Assembly (NCBI RefSeq): GCF_006120725.1
Contig: NZ_SWMU01000001.1
Coordinates: forward strand, 558,001-622,000
Direction: 5' to 3'
Length of the DNA stretch: 64,000 nucleotides
DNA from: Mesohalobacter halotolerans
GTDB lineage: Bacteria > Bacteroidota > Bacteroidia > Flavobacteriales > Flavobacteriaceae
In this document: positions 26,202 through 33,465 of the stretch, piece after piece
How positions within the stretch are numbered: the first letter of the stretch is position 1
Layout of the letters: each line of letters opens with the position of its first letter
Made by a program: the position numbers and the translations under genes
Notes under the pieces: generated by a model
The model's input: only the letters and a program-made list of their open reading frames with translations
What the model was told of the DNA's origin: nothing
The model's database searches: none

Positions 26202-26291
26202 ATGCCAAGCGGAAAAAAAAGAAAGAGAGCAAAAGTTGCCAATCACAAAAGAAAGAAGCGCAGCCGAGCTAACAGACATAAGAAAAAGTAA
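26202..26291 (+). CDS. 29-residue highly basic protein
   Basis: This is a complete short gene (ATG 26202, TAA 26289-26291). The product starts MPSGKKRKRAKVANHKRK, ends NRHKKK, and has 16 Lys/Arg out of 29 residues with no acidic residue. Such tiny Lys/Arg proteins usually bind rRNA or other nucleic acid, as small ribosomal proteins do. I recall near-identical MPSGKKRKR-type proteins between HU and RNase G genes in other Bacteroidota, but cannot verify that here. Position between HU and RNase G fits an RNA-related role. Codon pattern and clean start/stop support a real gene. Confidence 0.75.
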   Translation: MPSGKKRKRAKVANHKRKKRSRANRHKKK

Positions 26292-26400
26292 ATCTTATCA
26301 ATCACAAGTTCTTTGACAACGATGCCATGTAAATGAAACATTGCGCATCTTTATCTCGTTATGACTTATTAAAATTAAGTCTAACACAAAGTTTAACAAT

Positions 26401-26418
26401 TCTCAAACCATTTTGAGA
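26401..26418 (+). promoter_or_regulatory. Short hairpin in the rng leader
   Basis: TCTCAAA and TTTGAGA form a perfect 7-bp stem around CCAT, 17 bases before the RNase G ATG. RNase E/G genes in other bacteria can be self-regulated through leader structures, so this could be a control site. There is no T-run, so it is not a terminator. Confidence 0.35.
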
Positions 26419-26435
26419 GCTAAATCCAAATACGC

Positions 26436-27980
26436 ATGAACAAAGAATTAATTATTCAATCCAGTTCTGATGCTGTAGATTTTGCTTTACTCAAAGATGG
26501 AAAACTTATAGAATTACACAAAGAAAACGAAGACACAAAATTTCTTGTTGGCGACATTTTTTTAGCTGATGTGAGAAAAGCCCTTGGCGGTCTTAATGCT
26601 GCATTTGTAAACGTTGGTTACGAAAAAGACGGGTTTTTACACTATCACGATTTAGGGCCGCAAATCAAAACGATGATACAATTTACCAAAAAACTAAAAT
26701 CTGGTAAATTGCGCAATTACGACCTTAAAGATTTTCACAACGAAAAAAATATCGACAAAAACGGAAGTATTACCGATGTCATTCACCCTAATCAATCTGT
26801 TTTAGTGCAAGTCGCTAAAGAACCCATATCCACAAAAGGACCAAGATTGAGTAGTGAACTTTCACTTGCCGGGCGTTATATTGTTCTCGTCCCTTTTTCA
26901 GAACGCATTTCAATTTCTCAGAAAATAGAAAGTGCTGAAGAAAAAGACAGACTTAAACGATTGGTCAAAAGTATCAGGCCTAAAGGCTTTGGTATCATTG
27001 TTAGAACAGTAGCAGATGGTAAGAAAGTTGCCGATATCGATAATGATTTACAAAATTTGATGAATCGCTGGAGAGCCATGTGCAAGAAGGTGAGTAAAGT
27101 GCAAAAGCTTCCGTCTAAAGTTCTGGGTGAACTCAACAAAACCTCATCCCTTTTAAGAGACATTTTCAATGACTCCTTCACCTCAATTTGTATTGATGAT
27201 GAAGCACTTTACACTCAGGTCAAAGATTATGTCGGTGAAGTTGCTCCAGACAAAGAATCTATCGTTAAGCTTTACAATTCTAAAGTCCCCATTTTTGAAA
27301 AGTATAATATTGAGCGTCAAATCAAGACCTCTTTTGGTAAAACGGTCACCATGACCAAAGGCGCCTATCTTGTCATAGAACATACAGAAGCTATGCATGT
27401 GATAGATGTCAACAGTGGTAACCGAAGTAATAAAGCCAAAAGTCAAGAAGATACAGCGCTACAGGTTAACCTCATCAGTGCAGTAGAAATTGCCAGACAA
27501 CTTCGCCTTAGAGATATGGGTGGTATTATTGTTGTCGATTTTATAGATATGCATGATGGCGAAAACCGAAAAAAATTATACAATACATTGAGAGATGAGA
27601 TGAGTGACGATAGAGCAAAACACAAAATTTTGCCACCGACCAAATTTGGTTTGGTACAAATTACTCGTCAACGTGTAAGACCCGAGTTGGATATCAAAAC
27701 CCGTGAAAAAAATCCTAATGAAAACGGCGAAGTCGAAGCTCCTGTAGTGGTTATCAACAAACTACATGCTGACCTTCAAAAACTCATTAAGAAAGATCAC
27801 AAAAACCTCACTTTAACGGCACATCCTTTTATCGCAGCTTATCTGACCAAAGGATTTCCATCGCCGCGAAGCAAATGGTTTTTTGACCACAAACGCTGGG
27901 TGAAGATTCAACCTCGAGACGCTTACACCTATCTGGAATACCATTTCCACGACAAGGATGGCAACATCATTAATGTTTAA
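26436..27980 (+). CDS. rng: Ribonuclease E/G family endoribonuclease
   Basis: This 514-residue endoribonuclease is involved in rRNA/mRNA processing. An S1-like RNA-binding domain spans about 37-130 (VGDIFLADVRKALGGLNAAFVNVGYEKDGFLHYHDL). The catalytic core includes MHVIDVNSGN and MGGIIVVDFIDM, which supply the metal-binding aspartates. It lacks the long degradosome scaffold of E. coli RNase E, so it is RNase G-sized. It lies downstream of HU and the tiny basic protein gene, with a strong terminator right after it. Confidence 0.94.
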   Translation: MNKELIIQSSSDAVDFALLKDGKLIELHKENEDTKFLVGDIFLADVRKALGGLNAAFVNVGYEKDGFLHYHDLGPQIKTMIQFTKKLKSGKLRNYDLKDFHNEKNIDKNGSITDVIHPNQSVLVQVAKEPISTKGPRLSSELSLAGRYIVLVPFSERISISQKIESAEEKDRLKRLVKSIRPKGFGIIVRTVADGKKVADIDNDLQNLMNRWRAMCKKVSKVQKLPSKVLGELNKTSSLLRDIFNDSFTSICIDDEALYTQVKDYVGEVAPDKESIVKLYNSKVPIFEKYNIERQIKTSFGKTVTMTKGAYLVIEHTEAMHVIDVNSGNRSNKAKSQEDTALQVNLISAVEIARQLRLRDMGGIIVVDFIDMHDGENRKKLYNTLRDEMSDDRAKHKILPPTKFGLVQITRQRVRPELDIKTREKNPNENGEVEAPVVVINKLHADLQKLIKKDHKNLTLTAHPFIAAYLTKGFPSPRSKWFFDHKRWVKIQPRDAYTYLEYHFHDKDGNIINV

Positions 27981-27990
27981 AAATCTACTT

Positions 27991-28023
27991 AAAAACCCCG
28001 TTCATTTAGAGCGGGGTTTTTTT
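27991..28023 (+). terminator. Rho-independent terminator after rng
   Basis: AAAAACCCCG pairs with CGGGGTTTTT around an 11-base loop and runs into TTTTTTT. It starts 10 bases after the rng stop. This is the clearest terminator in the window. Confidence 0.9.
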
Positions 28024-28079
28024 ATGATTCATAGTCAAATCAATGACGACTTGATTAATCGAGCCGTCACATCAAATGT

Positions 28080-28113
28080 TTTATGATTTTTGACGATAGG
28101 AAAAAATCATAAA
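28080..28113. repeat. Hairpin with perfect 12-bp stem
   Basis: TTTATGATTTTT (28080-28091) is the exact reverse complement of AAAAATCATAAA (28102-28113), with a 10-base loop. It lies 57 bases beyond the rng terminator, has no T-run, and its role is unknown. Confidence 0.75.
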
Positions 28114-28124
28114 TGTATCGAGAT

Positions 28125-28165
28125 GGGGCTTCCGCTGCGCCAAAGTCGCATCGGCGGGCTTTCGG
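28125..28165. repeat. Interspersed repeat block A, copy 1
   Basis: These 41 bases match 58640-58680 at 37 positions (GGGGCTTCCGCTG, CCAAAGTCGCATCGG and GGGCTTTC are exact in both). The block is followed here by GTCCCGC-loop-GCGGGGAC, a further small inverted repeat. Two copies over 30 kb in non-coding DNA indicate a dispersed element. Confidence 0.75.
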
Positions 28166-28203
28166 CAGTCGTCCCGCTCAATGCGGGGACTCCAACAATG
28201 CCT

Positions 28204-28223
28204 CAATCCCTAAGCCAAGGCAA
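28204..28223. repeat. Interspersed repeat block B, copy 1
   Basis: CAATCCCTAAGCCAAGGCAA is identical to 58731-58750 and lies a similar distance beyond block A in both places, so A and B belong to one composite element. Confidence 0.75.
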
Positions 28224-28279
28224 TATTCATAGGTTAGTTTGTAAATCTTAAGATAGTTAACTTGTCGAACCAAACGCTA

Positions 28280-28300
28280 GCGCTCGTTTGCAACGAGTGC
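28280..28300. repeat. Inverted repeat next to block B
   Basis: GCGCTCGTT and AACGAGTGC form a 9-bp stem with one G-T wobble around TGC. It is part of the same repeat-dense spacer. Confidence 0.6.
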
Positions 28301-28436
28301 TAAATCCCATCATAGCTAACGATAAATTACAACCAAAGCTAAACACCCGTCTGCTAGAGTAATGTAATTCATCAAACATATGATTAAAATTATCAATATT
28401 TTAATAAAGCTTAAAGCCTTAAAACCCACAAGATTG

Positions 28437-28444
28437 TATTTTTG
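28437..28444 (+). promoter_or_regulatory. Candidate -7 element for the PaaE-like gene
   Basis: TATTTTTG is an exact consensus match, 20 bases before the ATG at 28465. Confidence 0.45.
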
Positions 28445-28464
28445 CAATTTATAAAATAAATATC

Positions 28465-29505
28465 ATGAGCTTATTTCATACACTCCAAGTAAAAGCCATA
28501 GAACGCCAAACCGATAAAGCCGTAAAAATTTCATTTGACATCCCTGAAAACCTCACTTCAGAATTTCAATATCAACCCGGTCAGTATATCACCCTGTCTA
28601 AAACAATCAACGGAGATGAGATAAGACGTTCTTACTCTATCTGTTCAACACCGGGTGAAGATTTAAGTATTGTTGTGAAAGCCATAGCCGATGGCGTGTT
28701 TTCTAATTATGCTAATCAAAAACTCAAAACAGGCGATAGTCTTGAAGTGATGCCGCCGGAAGGGCATTTTACACCCACTTTAGAGACTACATCAAATTTT
28801 TGCGCCTTTGCAGCAGGAAGTGGTATTACTCCTGTCATGTCAATTTTAAAATCTACTCTTCAATTTAATGACGACGCTAAGTTTGTATTAGTCTACGGCA
28901 ACAAATCTCCTCAGGAAACCATTTTTTTTGAAGAATTATTAGCGTTAAAAAAGCATTATCCTGAGCGATTATTTGTTGAAAATATCTACAGTCAAACTCG
29001 TGAAGACAATGCACATTTTGGTCGAATAGAAAAACCGACTGTTAATTACGCCCTGAAAAATAAGTATAGTGGAATTGATTTTTCTGAATACTTCCTCTGT
29101 GGACCAGAACCGATGATTGAACACGTTCAAGAAGTTTTAAGAGACAATGGCATAGACGAGAGTAAAATCAAATACGAGTTATTTTACTCAGAAAAAGAAG
29201 CTGAAGATATTGCCAACACAGATGGCAAAACAAAACTTAAAATCATCGTCGATGATGAAGAACACGAATTGGTCATGGATCAAGACAAAGTCATTCTTGA
29301 CGCCATTTTAGAACAAGATATTGATGTGCCTTACTCTTGCCAGGGTGGAATTTGCAGTTCGTGTTTGGCCAAAATAAAAACAGGAAAAGCCGAAATGCGT
29401 AAAAACCAAATCTTAACCGATGAAGAAGTCGAACAAGGTCTCGTGCTCACTTGTCAAGCCCAGCCACAAACACCAGAAGTAATTGTGGACTATGATGATA
29501 TTTAA
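28465..29505 (+). CDS. PaaE-like ferredoxin-type oxidoreductase
   Basis: This 346-residue protein has an FAD-binding domain with RRSYSIC (about 54-60), an NAD(P)-binding domain (AAGSGITPVMSIL, YGNKSPQETIFFEELLAL), and a C-terminal plant-type 2Fe-2S domain with C-x4-C-x2-C (SCQGGICSSC) and a distal Cys in LTCQA. This is the layout of the reductase subunit of phenylacetyl-CoA epoxidase and related ring-hydroxylating systems. No other paa genes are nearby, so its oxygenase partner is elsewhere or different (for example a fatty acid desaturase). It moves electrons from NAD(P)H to an oxygenase. Confidence 0.88.
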   Translation: MSLFHTLQVKAIERQTDKAVKISFDIPENLTSEFQYQPGQYITLSKTINGDEIRRSYSICSTPGEDLSIVVKAIADGVFSNYANQKLKTGDSLEVMPPEGHFTPTLETTSNFCAFAAGSGITPVMSILKSTLQFNDDAKFVLVYGNKSPQETIFFEELLALKKHYPERLFVENIYSQTREDNAHFGRIEKPTVNYALKNKYSGIDFSEYFLCGPEPMIEHVQEVLRDNGIDESKIKYELFYSEKEAEDIANTDGKTKLKIIVDDEEHELVMDQDKVILDAILEQDIDVPYSCQGGICSSCLAKIKTGKAEMRKNQILTDEEVEQGLVLTCQAQPQTPEVIVDYDDI

Positions 29506-29539
29506 AATTTTATAGCTATTTTTACGTAAAAGAAAATAT

Positions 29540-30091
29540 ATGATTAGAAGTTTTTGGGATGAAAAGTGGAAGCCCATAATATTTGATAAAGGTATAGCCG
29601 ACGGAGAATACTTCAAAATTTCTAATTACGGCAGAATTATCAATTGTAAAGGAGAAGAAGAATACTTAGTTAAAAAATCCTACATTAATGGCTATCAAAA
29701 TTTAAGACTAAAAAACAGAAAAACCGGTAAACAGACCAGCCGTTATGTCCATAAACTCGTAGCTCAACATTTTTTAGAACAAGGCGATGGCATCTATGTC
29801 ATACACCTGAATTACGATAAAACAGATAACCACGTTAGAAATCTCAAGTGGGCAACAAAACGTGAAAAAGAAATACATCAGTTCAGTAATCCAGAGTATA
29901 AAAATAGACCAAAATCACGTAAAAGACACTACTCAAAATTGACTGAAACGCAAGTTATCAGGCTCAAACGTAAAATACACGACCCAAACAGGAGAACCCG
30001 TATAAAAATGATTGCTAAGGAATTTGGTATTTCCGACATGCAATTGTATAGAATCAAAAACGGCGAAAATTGGGGCGACGTTGACTATTAA
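29540..30091 (+). CDS. NUMOD4/HNH-like protein with C-terminal helix-turn-helix
   Basis: In this 183-residue protein, residues about 8-40 (FKISNYGRIINCKGE) match the NUMOD4 motif of HNH homing endonucleases. VHKLVAQHFL and IHLNYDKTDNHVRNLKWAT match the core of the HNH_3-type nuclease, keeping the first His, the second His and the Asn. The C-terminal part (LTETQVIRLKRKI, MIAKEFGISDMQLYRIKNG) looks like a DNA-binding helix-turn-helix. It is not inside an intron or intein and stands between housekeeping genes, so it may be a domesticated nuclease or regulator. Activity is unproven. Confidence 0.75.
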   Translation: MIRSFWDEKWKPIIFDKGIADGEYFKISNYGRIINCKGEEEYLVKKSYINGYQNLRLKNRKTGKQTSRYVHKLVAQHFLEQGDGIYVIHLNYDKTDNHVRNLKWATKREKEIHQFSNPEYKNRPKSRKRHYSKLTETQVIRLKRKIHDPNRRTRIKMIAKEFGISDMQLYRIKNGENWGDVDY

Positions 30092-30117
30092 AAAGTGTCA
30101 ATATTTAGCAGATAGTC

Positions 30118-31263
30118 TTAAATATCATTGATAATCTTTGCAGCTTCTTTTAAAGTTTCATCGGTCTTAGCAAAACAAAATCGAATTTGACCTTGCTGAA
30201 GCTTGTCGTGATTGAATACTGAAATAGGAATAGCAGCCAAACCGTGTGTTTTAATAAGCTCCAAACAAAATTCTGTATCGGGTAAATCTGAAATTTCAGA
30301 ATAATCGGCCAATTGAAAATAGGTACCTTGGCTTGGGGTAAACTTAAATCTTGAACCTTCAACCAACTTTAGAAATTGATCACGCTTGTGTTGGTAAAAC
30401 TCATCCAGTTTGAGGTAATGTTGAGGTTCATCCAGAATTTGACTCAAAGCATATTGCAAAGGGTGATTCACGCAAAACACATTGTACTGATGCACCTTTC
30501 GAAATTCGTTCATCAGTGCTTTTGGCGCCACGGCATAACCCAATTTCCATCCGGTGACGTGATAGGTCTTACCAAAGGAAAATGTAGCTATACTTCGTGA
30601 TGCTAGTTCTGGATCTGAACAAATGCTGTGATGCATATGCTCATCAAACACCATGTGCTCGTAAACTTCATCACTCAAAACATAAGCAGAGGTATCTCTG
30701 ATGATAGATTTCAAATTTTCAAAATCTTCTTTAGTCCATACATAACCTGTAGGATTGTGGGGCGTATTGATGATAATGAGTTTGGTTTTATCTCCTACCA
30801 AATCTTTAACCTTTTGCCAAGGAATATTGTAATCCGGAGCTTCCAGTTGTACAGGCTTTACAATACCTCCGTACAACTCCACTGCGGGTTCATAACAATC
30901 GTAAGCCGGCTTAAAGACCACGACTTCATCACCCGGATGTATTAACGTAGAAATGGCGGTAAAGATGGCCTGGGTTGCACCGGCGGTAATGGTAATTTCA
31001 CTTTCCCAATCGTACTTATGGTTGTATAGTGTATCAAATTTATCTGATAATTTTTGGCGTAACTCCGGCAGTCCACCCAAAGGCGCATATTGATTTCTGT
31101 GCGAACTTATGGCTTCATTAGCCTGTTGAATGAGCTCTTCATTAGGCATAAAATTTGGGAAACCCTGAGACAAATTTATCGCGTGATGTTCCTGAGCCAG
31201 ACGGCTCATTTTGGTAAATATAGTCGTGCCGATGTGGGGCAGCTTCGATTGTAATTGATGCAT
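30118..31263 (-). CDS. Methionine/kynurenine-type aminotransferase
   Basis: This 381-residue fold-type I PLP aminotransferase has INLSQGFPNF, TAGATQAIFTA, the NTPHNPTG motif and SFGKTYHVTGWKLGY with the PLP lysine. The sequence is closest to the YbdL/kynurenine-oxoglutarate family, which prefers methionine and aromatic amino acids. It lies 16 bases downstream of the glycosyltransferase gene on the same strand and meets the NUMOD4/HNH-like gene tail to tail. The substrate is inferred from the family. Confidence 0.88.
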   Translation of the reverse strand: MHQLQSKLPHIGTTIFTKMSRLAQEHHAINLSQGFPNFMPNEELIQQANEAISSHRNQYAPLGGLPELRQKLSDKFDTLYNHKYDWESEITITAGATQAIFTAISTLIHPGDEVVVFKPAYDCYEPAVELYGGIVKPVQLEAPDYNIPWQKVKDLVGDKTKLIIINTPHNPTGYVWTKEDFENLKSIIRDTSAYVLSDEVYEHMVFDEHMHHSICSDPELASRSIATFSFGKTYHVTGWKLGYAVAPKALMNEFRKVHQYNVFCVNHPLQYALSQILDEPQHYLKLDEFYQHKRDQFLKLVEGSRFKFTPSQGTYFQLADYSEISDLPDTEFCLELIKTHGLAAIPISVFNHDKLQQGQIRFCFAKTDETLKEAAKIINDI

Positions 31264-31279
31264 AAAATTGAGATTTTTT

Positions 31280-32518
31280 CTAAGTTAAGGTATTCTTAGC
31301 TTCTATCCAAAGCGACATAAATTTTGTACTCCGCTGATGATGGTGCTTAAGGAGTTGACCTACAATATTGCGATGCCGATAGCTTTCTAAATCCTGAAAA
31401 CTGCCGGTAATTTTAGTTTTAAAATCATCCTTAAAACTTTTGATATCAAACTCTTTGTGAAGGATATCAAAACCCTTTTGTTGTTTTTCTTTCCACAAAT
31501 CTTCATTGGCATAGAGTTCAATGCTTTTTTGAGTAAAATTCTCAGGCTGGTCTTCTACAAATCCCGGCCAATTTTGTGGTGAGGCAATTCCTTCTGCACC
31601 GATTTTTGTTGTCATCGATGGTGTTCCGGCCCGCATACTATCCATACACTTTCCTTTTAATCCAGCTCCAAATCGCAATGGCGCAAGCATGATTCTATAG
31701 TTTTCTAAAGCCGATAATACTTCGTCGGCTCGCCCTCTAACAATGACGCCTTTTTTAGAATTGTGAAATTGTTTTACAGACTCAGGACAATAGGCGCCAT
31801 AAATATGCCATTCAGCTTTTGGAAGTCTTTGCCGGATTTTAGGCCAAATGTTTTTATAGGTATGTTTTACCATATCGAGATTTGGTTTGTGCTTAAAGTT
31901 ACCTATACTTACAAAATGTGATCTTTCTTCGTATGGAGGTGTTTTATCATCTAAGAGGTCTTTAGTTTTATATACAAAAGGTAAGTAAAAGAGCACGTGT
32001 TTTGAAATACCATAAGTTTTAGTCAGAATCTCAATTTCAACTTTAGAAATCATTAAAGTCCAATCACAGCGATAAATGGCTGCTAATTCGCGTAAGGCGA
32101 TATCGTTAAGGCGTTTAGGTAAATTGATGTGTCCATCTGAATTCACTTGCCTTTCTCGCCATTCTCTTAAAAAATGCAAGTCTTCGGTATCGAGAATTTT
32201 TAAGGCTTTTGGGCAGTGTTCATCAATGCGCCAACCAAATTGTTCTTCCGTCATAAAACGATCAAAAATCACAGCATCGGGCTTTAGCCTTTTGATAAAT
32301 GTATCAAAATAACCGTCATTGATTTTAATCAAGCTTGTATCTAGACCATAAGAACTTAAGTCTACAGAATATTCAGATTTTGGCTGAGTTGAAGCAAAGT
32401 GAACCTCATATCTATAAGATTTTAAAAGCGAAATGATTTGTAGCATTCTTGAGCCCGCAGCAGTTGACTTTGGCTCCGGATATTGCATACTTATAATGAG
32501 TATTTGCTTGAGCTTCAA
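31280..32518 (-). CDS. Glycosyltransferase, GT4-like
   Basis: This 412-residue GT-B fold protein starts KQILIISMQYPEPKSTAAGSRMLQII, the donor-side beginning of group 1 transferases. The C-terminal half carries HFVSIGNFKHKPN, WHIYGAYCPE and RIMLAPLRFGAGLKGKCMDSMRAGTPSMTTKIGAEGI, the sugar-nucleotide binding region. The acceptor is unknown. It is not in a polysaccharide cluster; an aminotransferase gene follows at 16 bases, and a sigma factor gene diverges from it. Confidence 0.85.
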   Translation of the reverse strand: MKLKQILIISMQYPEPKSTAAGSRMLQIISLLKSYRYEVHFASTQPKSEYSVDLSSYGLDTSLIKINDGYFDTFIKRLKPDAVIFDRFMTEEQFGWRIDEHCPKALKILDTEDLHFLREWRERQVNSDGHINLPKRLNDIALRELAAIYRCDWTLMISKVEIEILTKTYGISKHVLFYLPFVYKTKDLLDDKTPPYEERSHFVSIGNFKHKPNLDMVKHTYKNIWPKIRQRLPKAEWHIYGAYCPESVKQFHNSKKGVIVRGRADEVLSALENYRIMLAPLRFGAGLKGKCMDSMRAGTPSMTTKIGAEGIASPQNWPGFVEDQPENFTQKSIELYANEDLWKEKQQKGFDILHKEFDIKSFKDDFKTKITGSFQDLESYRHRNIVGQLLKHHHQRSTKFMSLWIEAKNTLT

Positions 32519-32571
32519 ATTTTAAGATTATATTAAACGTATAATGGTTTAAAACTACTAATTTTAACCTT

Positions 32572-32579
32572 TAATTTTG
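32572..32579 (+). promoter_or_regulatory. -7 element of the first ECF sigma gene, nearly leaderless
   Basis: TAATTTTG is followed after four bases by the ATG at 32584, predicting a leader of a few bases at most. Confidence 0.45.
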
Positions 32580-32583
32580 TATC

Positions 32584-33141
32584 ATGTCCGATAAAAAACT
32601 CAATCCGAGTACATGGGTAGACAAATATTCAAATTACTTGTTTAATTATGCGATTACTCGGGTGAATGATGAAGTCGTTGCTAAAGATTTAATTTCTGAG
32701 ACTTATTTGGCAGGATTAAAATCTAAAGAAAATTTTAAAGGTAATTCAACAGAACGCACGTGGTTGGTGTTGATTTTGAAACATAAAATTATAGATCATT
32801 ATCGAAAAATAAACTCTAAAAAAGGTAAAGCCGAAGTTAAAATAGATTACACCTCAGAAGACCAGGAAGGAGATTGGCTTGAAGAACGCGTTGCCGATCA
32901 CTCAGACCAAAGCGCTGAGGATGATATTGAAAATACAGAATTAGGCTTAGCGATAGAAAATTGTCTTGAAAATATCAATGAGAAACAAGCCCAAATTTTT
33001 AGAATGAAAACCATACAAGAGTACGATACAGAAGCCATTTGTAATGTTTTTGATATTTCACCGTCTAATTTATGGATGATAATTCACAGAGCAAGAAAAT
33101 CGCTAGCTGATTGTATGGATAGCAGTTGGTTAAAAAATTAA
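32584..33141 (+). CDS. ECF-type RNA polymerase sigma factor
   Basis: This 185-residue protein has region 2 with YLFNYAITRVNDEVVAKDLISETYLAGL and FKGNSTERTWLVLILKHKIIDHYRK, and region 4 with INEKQAQIFRMKTIQEYDTEAICNVFDISPSNLWMIIHRARKSLADCM. A ~35-residue acidic linker joins them. The 85-residue zinc-motif protein encoded 9 bases downstream is the likely anti-sigma partner. The target regulon is not visible; the M23 lipoprotein gene next in line has its own -7 element. Confidence 0.92.
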   Translation: MSDKKLNPSTWVDKYSNYLFNYAITRVNDEVVAKDLISETYLAGLKSKENFKGNSTERTWLVLILKHKIIDHYRKINSKKGKAEVKIDYTSEDQEGDWLEERVADHSDQSAEDDIENTELGLAIENCLENINEKQAQIFRMKTIQEYDTEAICNVFDISPSNLWMIIHRARKSLADCMDSSWLKN

Positions 33142-33150
33142 TTTACAGAG

Positions 33151-33408
33151 ATGAGTCAAAAATATACAGAGGAAAATATACCTAAATACTGTCAAAATAT
33201 TGGACATTATAGTGATAAATTACAATACGGTGAAGCTACTTTTTGGGAAAGGCTAAAACTTAAAATGCATATTTTATATTGTGAAAGATGCAAAAAATAC
33301 AATACCAAAAATAGTTTATTGACTGATATCTTTAAGAAAAAAGACTATAACGTATTAGATATTAAAGACATAGAAGAAATCAAAGAAAAAGTAAATACTG
33401 ACCATTAA
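33151..33408 (+). CDS. Mini zinc anti-sigma factor candidate
   Basis: This 85-residue soluble protein has H40-x3-C44-x2-C47 (MHILYCERCKKY), the HxxxCxxC core of zinc-binding anti-sigma (ZAS) proteins. C14 and H19 are possible further ligands. Unlike typical ZAS anti-sigmas it lacks any membrane segment, so it would act as a cytoplasmic switch. It lies 9 bases after the ECF sigma gene. Function is inferred from motif plus position. Confidence 0.75.
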   Translation: MSQKYTEENIPKYCQNIGHYSDKLQYGEATFWERLKLKMHILYCERCKKYNTKNSLLTDIFKKKDYNVLDIKDIEEIKEKVNTDH

Positions 33409-33436
33409 GCAGGTTCTAGATTAATTGTTAATTGAT

Positions 33437-33444
33437 TAACTTTG
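33437..33444 (+). promoter_or_regulatory. Candidate -7 element for the M23 lipoprotein gene
   Basis: TAACTTTG is an exact match, 21 bases before the ATG at 33466. Confidence 0.45.
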
Positions 33445-33465
33445 CAAAACTTATAAAATAACTGC

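Larger units (their letters stand above)
28024..28464. other. Repeat-rich intergenic spacer
   Basis: About 440 bases between the rng terminator and the PaaE-like gene have no credible ORF. In order it holds a 12-bp-stem hairpin (28080-28113), a GC-richer block shared with 58640-58680, a 20-base block shared with 58731-58750, a shared CTTGTCGAACCA (28261-28272), and another hairpin (28280-28300). The base composition is distinctly more GC-rich than neighbouring spacers. It looks like a landing area for several interspersed repeats. Confidence 0.7.

Noticed and set aside
29540-30091. Group I intron or intein carrying the NUMOD4/HNH gene
   Set aside because: The flanking genes are complete and unrelated, and no intron or intein boundaries are visible.
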